Assembly: GCA_945643635.1 (NCBI GenBank)
Contig: CALZFC010000252.1
Location: 4,592,501 to 4,656,500 of the forward strand
Source: Allodiplogaster sudhausi
Lineage: Eukaryota > Nematoda > Chromadorea > Rhabditida > Diplogasteridae
Direction: 5' to 3'
DNA length: 64,000 bases
Under the pieces are notes generated by a model. The model was not told the DNA's origin. It worked only from the letters and a program-made list of their open reading frames with translations, and searched no databases. Position numbers and translations under genes: made by a program. Shown piece by piece: positions 24,577 to 36,017 of the stretch (the first letter of the stretch is position 1; the number at the start of each line of letters is the position of its first letter).

Positions 24577-26636
24577 TGTGCATCATATAAAGTTTCGAAT
24601 AAACATTGTATAATAAATAAACATTGTATAATAAACGGAAGAAATATCTATGTGTGTACATATATAGTACCTTAAGAAGCAAAATCTCAACTACGAACTG
24701 GAACATATTTCAGGTAGATGCGTTTCTAAATACCGGAGGCATCTAGCTAGATATTCAAGAAAAGTGCAAATTGCTATGTTGGTATGAATCTTTGAGATGG
24801 GATGAATCTTCAGAATGACGACTATACGAGAAGCTCCGTTAATCATAGAGAACGCAGAGGCCACCTTCAACTGCCTATTGATATTTAAGATGAAAAATAG
24901 TACAAAAACATAAATAATAGTTGCAAGTAGCTAGAGCAGAGCAAGTCAATATTAGACTCTGTCCGAGTAGCGGGGGTTATTAGACTGAATTTATATGGCC
25001 TTCCCTTAACAACCCTTATCAATTGCCTATCTGATTATCCCTGAGAGACGTAATGAGCGAAGGAGCTTACAGTTTCTTTTTTGAGCGCGATGCGTTTGCA
25101 AAAGGCTCTCCACTTCTTCTCATTCTTCTTTTTCTCTTTCATGCCTTCTTTGTAATGTCAGTCTCTTTCTCACTCCTTTCTGAAGAATAGCGATCGAGGG
25201 CAGAAAACAGGGGAGATAACGCCAAGAAAGAAAGGGCAGAGAATCAGACAACGAGATAGAGAAGATGACTTTTAGAGGGAATAAGAAAGAAGAGCAATTG
25301 AGAGAGAATTCAAATTGCCAGTATTCGATTCGCTGTCATTTGGCCTCTTCGCCTACTCGATTGACGCAAATGAAGAGATCAAAAGCCGCTAATAAGGCGA
25401 GTGCCAGCGTGCTGTAATTCTTTGGAAAACGGAAAAGCTAAGAATGACATAACAATCTCGGTCGGGACATCCGTCATGGACTCAACAGTAATACTTTCAT
25501 AAAATTAACGATAAGTGATAAGCATAGAAGCTGAGAGATAACACGTGAGTTAAGTATTTTTGCAGTGAAAATTCAGAAATTGAACACCACTATTCATGGA
25601 TTGTGAATGGAAATATGATTTGTCCTGAGCAGGAGTGGGAGGTAACTGCTTCACACAGGAAATACCAGACGATTTACAAGAGAGATGTTTTCTGCATCTA
25701 GAAATGTATGAATCACCTTCCACGAATTCCAAGTCCTTTCTAACATGTTATATGAATGTTCCCTATCGATCTGTCCTTTTCTCTCAGCTTGTCTTCTTCT
25801 CCTATTTCATGCAATCTCATGCGCAACCCTTTTCTCCATTCCGTTTTCCCTTAGTGTTCTGTAATAATGTTCAAGTCACTCGCCTATGGATACATTCTTC
25901 TCACAACATTTCCATTGTTGTCAGGGGGTTTGAAGAGACTTTCAAAATAGAACAATCCTTTGAGAAAGAAAGGAAAAGAATTCCTAGGAATAGATCGAAC
26001 AGTTATCATGTCAGTTTTAACACAAAATGCTTGTTGTGACCACAGAATTAAAGTTATGATATGCTTACAAATAGTTTATCAGTTTAATCAAAATCAGAGG
26101 CGTAAAGTAGTTTAAATGATAAATTATTAGATTTTGTTGATTTTCGAATGTCCATAATTCCTTTGCATCTTCATTTGGTGACATTAAAGCACTTTATTAG
26201 CAGAAAAGAACATTCGGAAAGGCGAAAGTGATAAAAGGAGCAACATCATAAAACGCAGCAGAATGAAGGCTGAGTTTTGTTTATGCACGCAGTGGATTAT
26301 TCACGGTGAAAAGCAACTCCGAGAGAGAGAATGCAAATATGGTATGCCATTTCAGTGTTGGCAGTCAACTGGGGATTTCAGGCTAGTTCATCGCCTATCG
26401 GACATGTATTGGTGGAGATTGAGCGACTGAAAGTGAAGAGCAGGAAATGGAATGGAAATGAAGAGCAAAGGGACGGAATTGGACTGGGAAGGCAAAGCTT
26501 ATTGCATAGCAGTAGAATATCACAGAATGAATAGAGGACCTTCTTCTTCGGGAAGATACAATAGTTATTAGCAAAGAGTTGCTTTGAGCAGAGCTAAGAG
26601 CATAAAGTGACTGGAATGACACGACTGTTAATTCTT
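24577..26636. other. Intergenic, no supported gene
   Basis: Holds a short direct repeat (AATAAACATTGTATAAT, two copies near 24600) and a 134-aa plus-strand ORF at 25635-26039 that has no family signature or splice partners. Confidence 0.4.
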
Positions 26637-27299
26637 CTATGCGAGCTTGGTAATGTATGCAGAGAACTCGTCAAAGTCGATGGCTCCGTCGCCGCTGGCG
26701 TCGGCGTCCTTGCTTTAATTTCAAATCGATCACTTTTTTTATTATGATCAATAGATGAAGAGAAAGTAAAATATAGAAGAAGCTGAACGAACAAGCTGAA
26801 AGCCTTGCCGAACGGGTTTTCATTCTTCTTGAAGTACTCGTCGGCCTCTTCGACCGTGATGGTGCCGTCTCCGTCCTTGTCCATCTCGGCGAAGATCTTC
26901 CTGAGCAGGGTGCTTGTGATGTACGCCGAGAACTCGGCAAAGTCCAGCTCGCCGTCGCCACTATTGTCGGCCTCTTTGCTAAAATGGAAAAGAATTCCAG
27001 TATTAAAGAATACGTTTGTATCCTTTATGTCAGAACCTTTGGAAATTCACTGCTGTATGCGCATTTGTTTTAAATTACACGTCATCACTAATTTCATAAC
27101 TAATCCAGATTTTTATCCATTATTGAAATGAATATAAAAAGTTCCATAAAAGATGGTAGAAAAATACTGACAAGTTGAATTCCTTGCCGAATGGGTTCTT
27201 GTTGTTCTTGAAGTACTCCTCGGCCTCTGCCACGGACACGGTGCCACCGCCGTCCTTGTCCATCTCAGCGAACACCTTCTTGATCAGGTCGGCCGACAT
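26637..27299 (-). CDS. Four-EF-hand protein B, a fusion of two two-EF-hand units, 129 aa, three exons
   Basis: Exons (minus) 27299-27172, 26978-26793, 26712-26637; both junctions are phase 2, as in genes A and C. Loops: DKDGGGTVSVAE (14-25), DNSGDGELDFAE (47-58), DKDGDGTITVEE (76-87) and DASGDGAIDFDE (109-120). Loop 1 has Gly at position 5 where Asp normally binds calcium, so it may be weak. The middle exon fuses the second exon of one unit (ending SAYIT) directly to the first exon of another (STLLRKIFAEM), with stop, spacer and start codon lost. Residues 1-64 and 65-129 each align along their whole length with genes A and C. Likely a calmodulin-sized cytosolic calcium sensor. Confidence 0.92.
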
Positions 27300-28081
27300 T
27301 TTAGGTTATCCTAAAAAAAATTAGAATACTTCATGATCACCATTTCTTTTTTATCATCGGCTATTAACTACATACTATATATATAGTATAGATAAAATCT
27401 ACGGATATTCACAAGTTCAAACGTCATATGCCATTTCACTTTAAGATTTGTACATAAGAAAATATGGGATCAGTTCAGTGAATGGAAGTATGATATCAGT
27501 TATATAAAAGTGGAAAAAAGAGCTGGACTGGAAGGCCGTTTCGCGTGTGCCTGTGCGGTAACTGCCCGAAGAGATGTTGACAATGGTCTCTCGCGTGCAT
27601 TTATACGCGTTGACTGCAAAGAACCGATAAAAAAGGTCCGTCCTCAGAGAGTGCGGACAATGGAGAGATGCAGACAGCGGAAGTGCTCAGAGTTAGGTAT
27701 AGAGAGGTAGAGAAAGAGAGCTGCTGAGTATTAGAGGATATTCCGTAGAGGAGAACGACGGAGATGGCGGAATACATTAGCGAGATAGAATGATCGGAAA
27801 TATCTCTCTGAAAGTTGGGGGGTAGATCATGTATTGAGATAGAGACAATAGAGAAGGAGGTACATGAGAGGGATATGGGAGGTTGAAGAGAAGGAGAAGT
27901 GAGGTAGAAGAGAGGAAGAAGGGAACCAGACAAAGAGAGAGAAAGATAGATAGAGAGAGAGAGAAAGCGAGAGAGAGAGAGAGAGAAGGAGGGAGAGAAT
28001 AATAAGAGAACTCGAAAGAACTAGAAAAAGTCGGAATAGTGTTGTCATTCATGCCTTGACTGTTCTCTCCCTTTTCGGGGA
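27300..28081. other. Flank of gene B with a (GA)n tract, no gene seen
   Basis: Contains a purine tract (27880-28000) that yields Ser/Leu-rich spurious ORFs. The promoter of gene B would lie near 27300-27500. Confidence 0.35.
27880..28000. repeat. (GA)n purine tract
   Basis: GAGA-rich run with GATA interruptions. Confidence 0.85.
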
Positions 28082-28714
28082 ATGTTCGTCAGCCGCCAGT
28101 CGTGGATGTGCGTCATAGAAGAGGCGAAGTCAGCGCGGCCCTTGAGATGCACACGGGCGATAACAGCCGTGTGCATTGTACTCCTTGCTTTACGTGGTCA
28201 ACATTACAGTTATTCTCTTATAATTAGACTTTTTTTCTCAAAATCGATGTGGTGTCTATAATAATATGGATTTTGAAAAAAAAAACGTTACTCTTATTCC
28301 TCTCACTCCGTTGAAAATCGACTATGTGAAATTACTGCGAGAAGAGCTTTTGCAATCGGTTTAGTTTTGTTGTTTACAGAGTAACCGTGACATCATCGTT
28401 GCCAGTTGGTAACTGTTATGCTGAGTCTGACGAAATCTATAACGATTGCAAAGCACTGATGTGAATATCCATGAATGTGCATGCTTTCATCAGAAGCGAA
28501 ATGAATCTTATTTTAGTCCTGACCATTAGAGTGAACTACTAATCGTAAGAGTTGAGTGCAATGCACTCCTTTCAAGACTTCTGACGCAAATTGAAGGCTT
28601 TCCTTTTGAGAAGCTTTCCATTTCGTACCCGTTCATTTCTCCTCCTAAGTGAGCACCAATTGTTCCTTTCTCTAGCATCTCTTTCTCTCTTGATTGTTCC
28701 TCTCTATCTCGCCC

Positions 28715-28761
<47 letters not shown>

Positions 28762-30553
28762 CTCTCTTTCTCTCTCTCTCTTCTCGCTCTGTCCATATCT
28801 CTATTCTGACATTTTGCTCACATTCTACGTTGCAGTCTGCTTCTCGTGGCAGCTTACCTCTCTTGGACTGATAGCAGAAGATTACTTCTCAGATCTTTTA
28901 AAATAGAAAGAATTAATATTAGAATTGGCGGATAATCCTTGATTGAATCGAATACGCATCTTCTCTTCGTTGTTAAATACTTTGTCGCTGACAGGATTGA
29001 GATTTTAGATCATTGACCAATTGTGTGTGTGTGTTTTTTACAGTTAACATTTGAGGATGCCGAGGTGAGAATTCTTAACTGTTTATTCAATGTATGAAAG
29101 ACAAAACCTGCAAATATAAAATACAATGCATATATATGTATGTCGATTCTGCAAGTCTATCAATATCCAAAAATAGAAAGAAAAAAAAACAAATGTTATC
29201 TGAGAATAAGCTGGCCATGAGTGCTGACGTTGAGAGCGGACTCTTGGTTCTCCGGGCTGATTCCCAAGTGGCGGGCCAGGGAGAGAAAGACAAGAGAACG
29301 GACAGCGACTGTCGTCAGCAGCACAGTAAGAGAGTAATCCGCTTTCCTGCTCGCCATTGCAAACTCGCTTTGGATGGCTTAGAACCTCCCCTTCCCAAAT
29401 CCACTATTCCACTCCCTTTCATTACCACACCAAACTACTTCTTCTGATGCAATTTACAGTTTCGTTGCAACGTTAAGAATAACATGCATAACAGGGGGTG
29501 ACAACGACATACTATAATATTGTGGCAGATAACCTATTACTGATATGTACATTGACGTCACTTATCGTGTACATACATTCTATACATAGTTTCGGTATTA
29601 GAAGCTTCAATCTGGATCTGCCGAAGATCTCATGGTCAGCTTTGTCTGGATAAATAATATGTCACGGAGGACAGTTTGATAAGGTACATATGAAGAAGAG
29701 GGATTTGTGAGAGAAAATATGGAATTGCTTCTTATTTCTCTCTCTCTCTCTCTCTCGCGCTCTCTCTTTCTCTCTCTATTTTTCTCTCTTTCTCCCGTTC
29801 TCGCACGCTGTCCTCCTCCCATGCTCCCTTTTTGTCGATCTTTCTCTGGCGTAAGTCTTCCCTCACTCTTCTCCTTAGAGGAATCTTACCAACGGAGAAG
29901 TAAAGCTCATACACATCTTATCAGTTTTCAGATTGCGCTCCATAAATAACAATCTTCATCTTGTTTATGGTGATTGCTGCTGATTTGTACCCCCATTATC
30001 CAATTGTTTACAGGCTTTCTTGGCGATACTGACAAAACACACAAGCAAAGTTGGCTACAAATGAATCTTTTCCTGGAAGAGATCCTTTTCGCAACAGTCG
30101 CATCTAATTGTTAACTTTGTTACTATGGTTATAACCGGACGAAATATTACAGAATTCTGTGAATATCAAAGTTATTTCATTGCTTGATGTGTTTAACCTT
30201 TGTATCTTCAGACAATCTGGATAGAAAGAGGAAGAGAGCGAAAGTAGCTAAGGGGAAGAGAAAGAGAGAGAGATTGAAAGTGTGAGAGAGAAAGAAAGAG
30301 AGAGAGAAGAAGAGTATGAGAAAGAGAATAAAAGAGAGAGAAAAACAGAGAGGTGAAGACGATTTTTCGCCGTGCGTCACGGCGCTCGTGGAGTAGGCGC
30401 GCGATAACAGAGCGGTGCTGCTAATCAAAAGATTCAGTGACCAACGAATCCGGCCTCTCCCTCTTCATCTCTCCGTCTGCGTCTCTCGGTGGCACCTCAG
30501 CTTCTCTTACTCTTTCGGCGACTTCCCTCGTCGTCTCGTCACTCTCTGATTAG
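28082..30553 (+). CDS. Tentative multi-exon gene, unknown function
   Basis: Supported pieces: a first exon from ATG 28082 (MFVSRQSWMCVIEEA, then a hydrophobic ITAVCIVLLAL); a 21-nt microexon 29044-29064 (LTFEDAE) with clear splice sites; 29211-29325 (ADVESGLLVLRADSQVAG), donor A|GTAAGA; and a last exon 30438-30553 (TNESGLSLFISPSASLGG to TAG). The last three join in phase. The link from the first exon to the microexon is unclear. A 29-nt piece at about 28380-28408 has an acceptor and a GTAACT donor and may belong. The N-terminus suggests a membrane anchor and the C-terminus is Ser/Leu-rich. No family recognised. Confidence 0.38.
28700..28795. repeat. (CT)n tract
   Basis: TCTC-rich run inside the tentative gene at 28082-30553. 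Confidence 0.9.
29737..29802. repeat. (CT)n tract
   Basis: TCTC run with TTTC interruptions, intronic in the tentative gene model. Confidence 0.85.
30222..30352. repeat. (GA)n tract
   Basis: GAGA/AAAG-rich run upstream of the last exon of the tentative gene. Confidence 0.85.
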
Positions 30554-30846
30554 TGAGTATAAGGAAGCCCGCATAAATAGGAGAGAAGCCCTTTCCTGGC
30601 AAGCTAGCAGGCGCCAGCCAAGTCAATAATAATATGTACAAAGAGCGAATTTCGCCTCTCTTATCATATCTCAAATTTTCGAGTCTGCATTCTTGTTTCG
30701 ACGTCTATTTTTTGATGGATTTTTAGATGTTGCTTTACATGATTGTTTAAAAAATGTAAGAATATATTTTAAAATTCGATTCTTTGCTAAGATGTTTGTA
30801 TACAAATTATATCAAAATTATTTCATTCACATTTCAGAATCTAACA
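30554..30846. promoter_or_regulatory. Upstream region of EF-hand gene C
   Basis: Contains CATAAATAGG near 30572 (possible TATA-like element). It ends in an acceptor (TTTCAG) nine bases before the ATG of gene C, so a leader is probably trans-spliced here or a 5' UTR intron ends here. Confidence 0.3.
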
Positions 30847-31538
30847 ATGTCGGCCGAGCAGATCAAGAAGGTGTTCGCTGAGATGGACAAGGACGGCGAT
30901 GGCACAATCTCAGTGGCTGAGGCAGACGAGTACTTCAAGAAGAACAAGAACCCCTTCGGCAAGGAATTCAACTTGTCAGTCGAAATTCTACTACCAAAGA
31001 TTTATGAAGACGCTTGCTCACGTTTAAATCTCAGTGCAAAAATGATCACCATTTGAGCGAAGTAATAAAAGTAATATAATAATCTTTTAAAATTAAATAT
31101 TGTTAACCAACATTGGTTATCGTAATCCCTTTAACAGGATTATTTCGTACCGAGAATACCACATTTGCATCTTTTTTCGTTTAATATAAATATATGAACG
31201 ATTAAAACTATACCTGTGTTTAGCAGCCCTTTCGTTTTGGCACCAAACACGGGATTTATAAAAAAAAGGATCATAGGTTTATTCGAAGACTGTTGTTTGA
31301 AAAAGAGTACCATGGAATTTGTCGTTACAGACAGAATATAGTGAATTCTCAATAAACGTTATGTAAATATGGATTCAGCTGAAATCTATCATTCTTATAT
31401 TATCTCTTTTAAAGTTAAATCTTAAGTAATATGATTTTCTATTAATTCCAAAATGAATTCAGCAAAGAGGCGGACGCGAGTGGCGATGGCCAACTCGACT
31501 TCAACGAGTTCTCTGCCTACATCACGAAGAAGATCTAG
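30847..31538 (+). CDS. Two-EF-hand calcium-binding protein C, 67 aa, two exons
   Basis: Exons 30847-30974 and 31463-31538, phase 2. Calcium loops DKDGDGTISVAE (14-25) and DASGDGQLDFNE (47-58) are both canonical. There is no signal peptide. Exon 1 is almost identical to gene A on the opposite strand 8 kb away, including many synonymous sites. The intron (488 bp) is much longer than that of A (107 bp) and is unrelated in sequence. AATAAA lies about 230 bp past the stop. Confidence 0.93.
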
Positions 31539-33471
31539 ACAAAAGTAGAAGAACATTCTCTCCATTCTTCCTATCATTCATAGCATTTCTTTCATATCAA
31601 ATTGACCGAAGCTGCATCTATTCGATAAATTATTTACTAAAACCATCGACACACAACAGAAAACATACATAGTCTGCTCGCTTGAAGTGTATTTTTGATT
31701 ATTCATTAGATTGCCTCTATATATTTTTTATGTACGTGGCAAAATAGTTTGTCAAATGAGCTGGGAAAATAAAACAATTTCTTTTTCACTGAAGTCGATT
31801 TTTACAGGATACCTCTAAAAGTTTATCGAAACAATTAAACATAAAGCAGAAAATCCAAAACATTAGTTTGAACAACTTTATTTACAGAACGCCAATATGT
31901 ACAGGCATATGTAGTACATATGTATATAATTACATATGTACATACATACATTCTATTTAAGCATGTAACTGGCTGATAATGAAAAAAAAATTAGAGAAAC
32001 TTTTCAAATTAAATACGAACAATTTTGTTCAAGTTTGAATTCCCGAATTTATGCTTGATACAAAACCGATACAGCATATGATTTAAAGAGGCTACGATGG
32101 TCAGGGAAACTTGAACTAGTACGTATATACACATGTATGTAAGTACTTAGATTACGGTTCAGTTTTGCACTCCTTTAGAGAAATAAAGAAGCTCACAATT
32201 ATTGCTTCAATTATTCTATGGACTGGATAAACCGTCGCTGAACGATATCAACGTGAGGTCGTCGCTCGAGGTATTATAAAGGAACAACTAGGGATAGCGA
32301 TATTTTCACTCGTATTTTCATAGCACTCGTATTTTCAAACGATTTTCCGTTATAGTTTTTTTTAAACGAAACTTATTTGCTCAATCGCTGCAAAACATGA
32401 TCCTGAAAAAAAACACTTCTTGAAAAAATTATTTTCCAGTGCTTAAAGGAGGTCCGAGTAGAATAAATAGTGTCTTGTTTTTTTTGTCTTATTCGGTCAG
32501 GTTGAGCTAGAAACTTCGATTGCAAGTGTCCCGAAGTCCCAAAAATCCCTCTGCCCTGAGGAAATTAACTGTATTTTCAACTTTGAATTCGCGAATATTT
32601 TATTCTCCCGCCGTTTTCAAAAAAAAAAAAAATTTGGCGGAGCTACGCCGTGGCCGGCGGGGCCGTTGGAATATAACACATAAAACTTATGCATATAAGA
32701 CAGTGTGAATTAAAAAGTTTGGTTTTTCTCTGCATTTTTCAGTTTTGCTGTTATTTTTGGCAAGCAAATTTGCCAGTTTTCAAACCCAGTTATCATGCCA
32801 TGACAAATTTTACGATTGTCAAGAATGTCATCAATGTTTATTCATCAGTGTTCATCATGCCAAAATAAACAGCCGTCTAAAATGACAAAAACAGCCTAAC
32901 CAAAAAAACATACGAGTCAAAAGTGGCGAGGCAAAATAGTACAAGTGTTAAAAGAACATGGCACAGAAAATGGTCGAAAAATTTGTCACAGCTTCTCGAG
33001 GAGGAGTGGGCCTTTTTGCCAAAAAAAAGCAGCTGATAAATCTGCCAAGATTACCAGCCAGAATTGATCAACTGCTAAATTTGCCAAGCCAAAATAATAG
33101 AGTGAAAAATTTGCCAAATCAGCTTGCCAATTTTGAAGGCTAGCAGAAATGGCATGGCAGTTTAAACAGGTGTCAAAAAAGTCCGGCAAATTTGATGGCT
33201 ATCAAAATTGGGAAGGCACTTTTGCTGTTGTCAAAACTGGCTCGTCATTTTCAACGACCGTCAAATTTGGCGAAAGGTCGTAATTTCAACATCGGACCAT
33301 TAAAATGGAGTATGGAACTATAATGTTAACTATACAAAAATCGACGCCAGCAATAAGTGTACTTACGAACTACAGAGAAAGCATGGATTCAAAAAAATCA
33401 ATTCGCAATATAGAGACTTACCAGATTGAAGGCAAAAATCAGGTTGGGTATGTAAAATTGACGCTTCCCTT
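31539..33471. other. Intergenic; includes a region dense in TTTGCCAA-type words
   Basis: 31900-31950 holds palindromic ACATATGTACATA repeats. From 32750 to 33290 the words TTGCCA, TTTGCCAA, TGTCAA and their complements recur dozens of times without regular spacing. A 61-aa ORF here is only a translation of these words. No gene seen. Confidence 0.4.
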
Positions 33472-36017
33472 TTAACCCTCACCGGTGATTCTTCGGGAGG
33501 TCGACTCGAAGTGCTGGCGATAGGTCTCGGGTCGGCCACCATGACCTGCAAGAAAAGACGTTGAGGAAGGTAAAACAAGAGAGGGGTGAAGGGAGATTGA
33601 GAAAAGAGAAGGAAAAGAATTGGGGTTACGGTATAAATGCTTAGAAAAATGTTCCCTTGAAATTTTGGCAAAAATAGATTCCGTCACATCACGCAATGAA
33701 GATCTTTTGTTCAGTTTAGTTAACGGTTAAATAAGAACACTATCAGTTGTTATAGCTTAAATCCCTTCATAGACACACACTTCTAATAACTACTGTTTAT
33801 ATAATATATAAACAGTTAAAAATAGGGAGGGAGCTTTACTCACGTCAACACTACAGGGAAACCACGAATGTCATCGATACGGGGGTTTAGCCCACCTTGA
33901 TATAGCGATTTCCTATATCAATTCACTCGAAAACACTAGATTAAACGGTTTTAGGGCAAAGTTATTGGCGGGATTTACAATATGATAAATTAGACTATTA
34001 GACTACCGGCCGCAAGTCAAGCTGTGCAACATTGCAATCTGCGCCGCTACAGTATGCATACCGAACCCTGACACTGCTTCCAACTATTATTCCTATGCTA
34101 ACTTAGATTTTTTAAATGAAACAAAATATTGGATAATCAAGAACACATTAAAAGAAAGAGTCTGTTTTATGCAATATACGTTACCATAAATTTAAGAAAA
34201 ATATATTTAAAAAAAACACACACACAAAGGTGGAGGGCGCAGCCGGGTCCGCCGCCACTGGGACCGACCGTCATGGGAGCCGCCAGCAAGGAAGCCGAGG
34301 ACGAGGACAACTCCATCCACTCTGAATTAGATTTTACCTCTTTTATATATCAATAATTTTTGATACTACGAAACAACAAAAACCGTTGGTCAGCAAAAGT
34401 GTATTAGTGAAAGGTTTTCCCCCTCAACAGTGAAAGAAAGCTCTTTCCTATCACATATCTAACCTAAGATATCTAATTCAGAGTATAAAAGGCACTGCCG
34501 TGGACCCTGAGAATTAGGATGGGGAAGGAGGTATTGGACCCGGAAACGAGGGTGGGATTGCCGTTTCTGCCTAAACGTTACTCAAAACGTGGTGGGCTAG
34601 CTGTTAAATCGACACAACCTTTTTTTCCCCTGATCTAATTTCTTGACAAAATAATTGGCGAAGGTACGCGATAAAAGTTTTTTTTAATGAAAATAAATGA
34701 TGTAAAATACGCCAAAGGACCATATAAGGAATATGTCGCACCTTTCTTAGAAGGGAATGAAGGCGGCACCACTTGTCTCCCAGAGGACTCCCGTCGAGTA
34801 CGGGCTGAAATAAGCAACACTTTATAAGAAATACCGACAAAATAAAAACTAATTGTGAGGGGGATTAAAGAGCTTGGGAATTTTGGACTACAGTAAACTC
34901 AATGGATACTGTATGGTCTAGTTAATGCAATTATTTAAATTCAATCTTATATTACTTTTTAAGTATCAGGATTATGTTTAAAATAAACCTTTATAAGAAA
35001 TAATTATCATTACTAAGACAAGCACTAAAATTTTTCAAATACCTTGAAGTGCTTGAGTGGCCGGTGTGGCCGATGACATCGCCGACTTAACTGATCGGTC
35101 GGTCGGTCTTGGCGGCGCCGCCTTCCGTTCGTGCTGGAATAAGGAATATTCTATAGTAGTATGACCATTTAATAAATTGAAAGATATCAGGAATTCAATG
35201 AACCAGGAATAAAGGAAATTCCCTGCTAACAGTATCCCAAATTCCTTCGCCATTTTGAAACAAAACTGACCACCTAGAATAAATAACCCAATCTTAAAAA
35301 AAAATAACCCAATGTAAAAAAATAAAGTCATTAAAAAATTTCAAGAACCATTATGACAAAGTTAATATGTTCTTATATGATATTAGTGCAAACAAGAATA
35401 TACTTGTTAAATAACACAAATAATATAAGACAATAAAAATAATGCCAAAAAGTAATTTATAAACATTGTAGGCGTCACCGACCCTCGCGCCATTTGGCGC
35501 CGGCGGACGCTTTCTCCGGCGGCTTCCGCGCAGTCGTCACTACAAAAAAAAGTTTAAAATGAGCCGACAGCCTTTGAATTAAATATTTGAAAGTATTCAA
35601 ACGATGTTTTACGAAGCAAACTAACGACAGTCAAATCTATGCAATCATAAACCGTTCACACATGAATCCAACGCAAATGTTTGCGAGGGTTGTCATATTT
35701 AAAACAAAACAAAAGACAAATAGATAAAACAGAAGTGAAGTAAAAAAGGAATGGCCAACCGTTGGATGCGAAGTCGCTCCGCGCGTCCCTTGGCGCGGGC
35801 GGACGCGTACTTCGGCCGCAACCTTGTAGTCGCCACTACAATGAAAAGTTTAATACAACTCAAATCTCTGTGAAGTGAATGTGAAAACAGTACTTTAACT
35901 ATAACTAAAAGAAAAAGAATTCCTATATTCGGATAGAATAAAAACCAAAACAAAATGAAAATGAAAATAACAAAATACCTGGCGCTCCATTTCGATGTCT
36001 TTGCGAGGATGGCGGGA
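33472..36017 (-). CDS. Tentative Arg/Pro/Ser-rich protein gene with short GC-rich exons
   Basis: A series of GC-rich islands in AT-rich introns, each with minus-strand splice sites: 36017-35979, 35835-35760, 35539-35479 (or -35483), 35133-35043, 34804-34742 and 33545-33472. A possible extra exon lies within about 34200-34330. A phase-compatible chain reads, in part, ATTRLRPKYASARAKGRAER, RKAAPPRPTDRSVKSAMSS, RTRRESSGRQVVPPSF and the ending ETYRQHFESTSRRITGEG. The protein would be basic and disordered. The second and third exons look related in one frame (TTARKPPEKASAGAKW), but that frame does not join to the next exon, so phase assignment there is unsure. The start is not found; an upstream ATG exon may lie near 36550-36640. 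No family recognised. Confidence 0.4.

Noticed and set aside
25635..26039. 134-aa plus-strand ORF
   Set aside because: No signature, no acceptor or donor context and no related copy seen; chance cannot be excluded.
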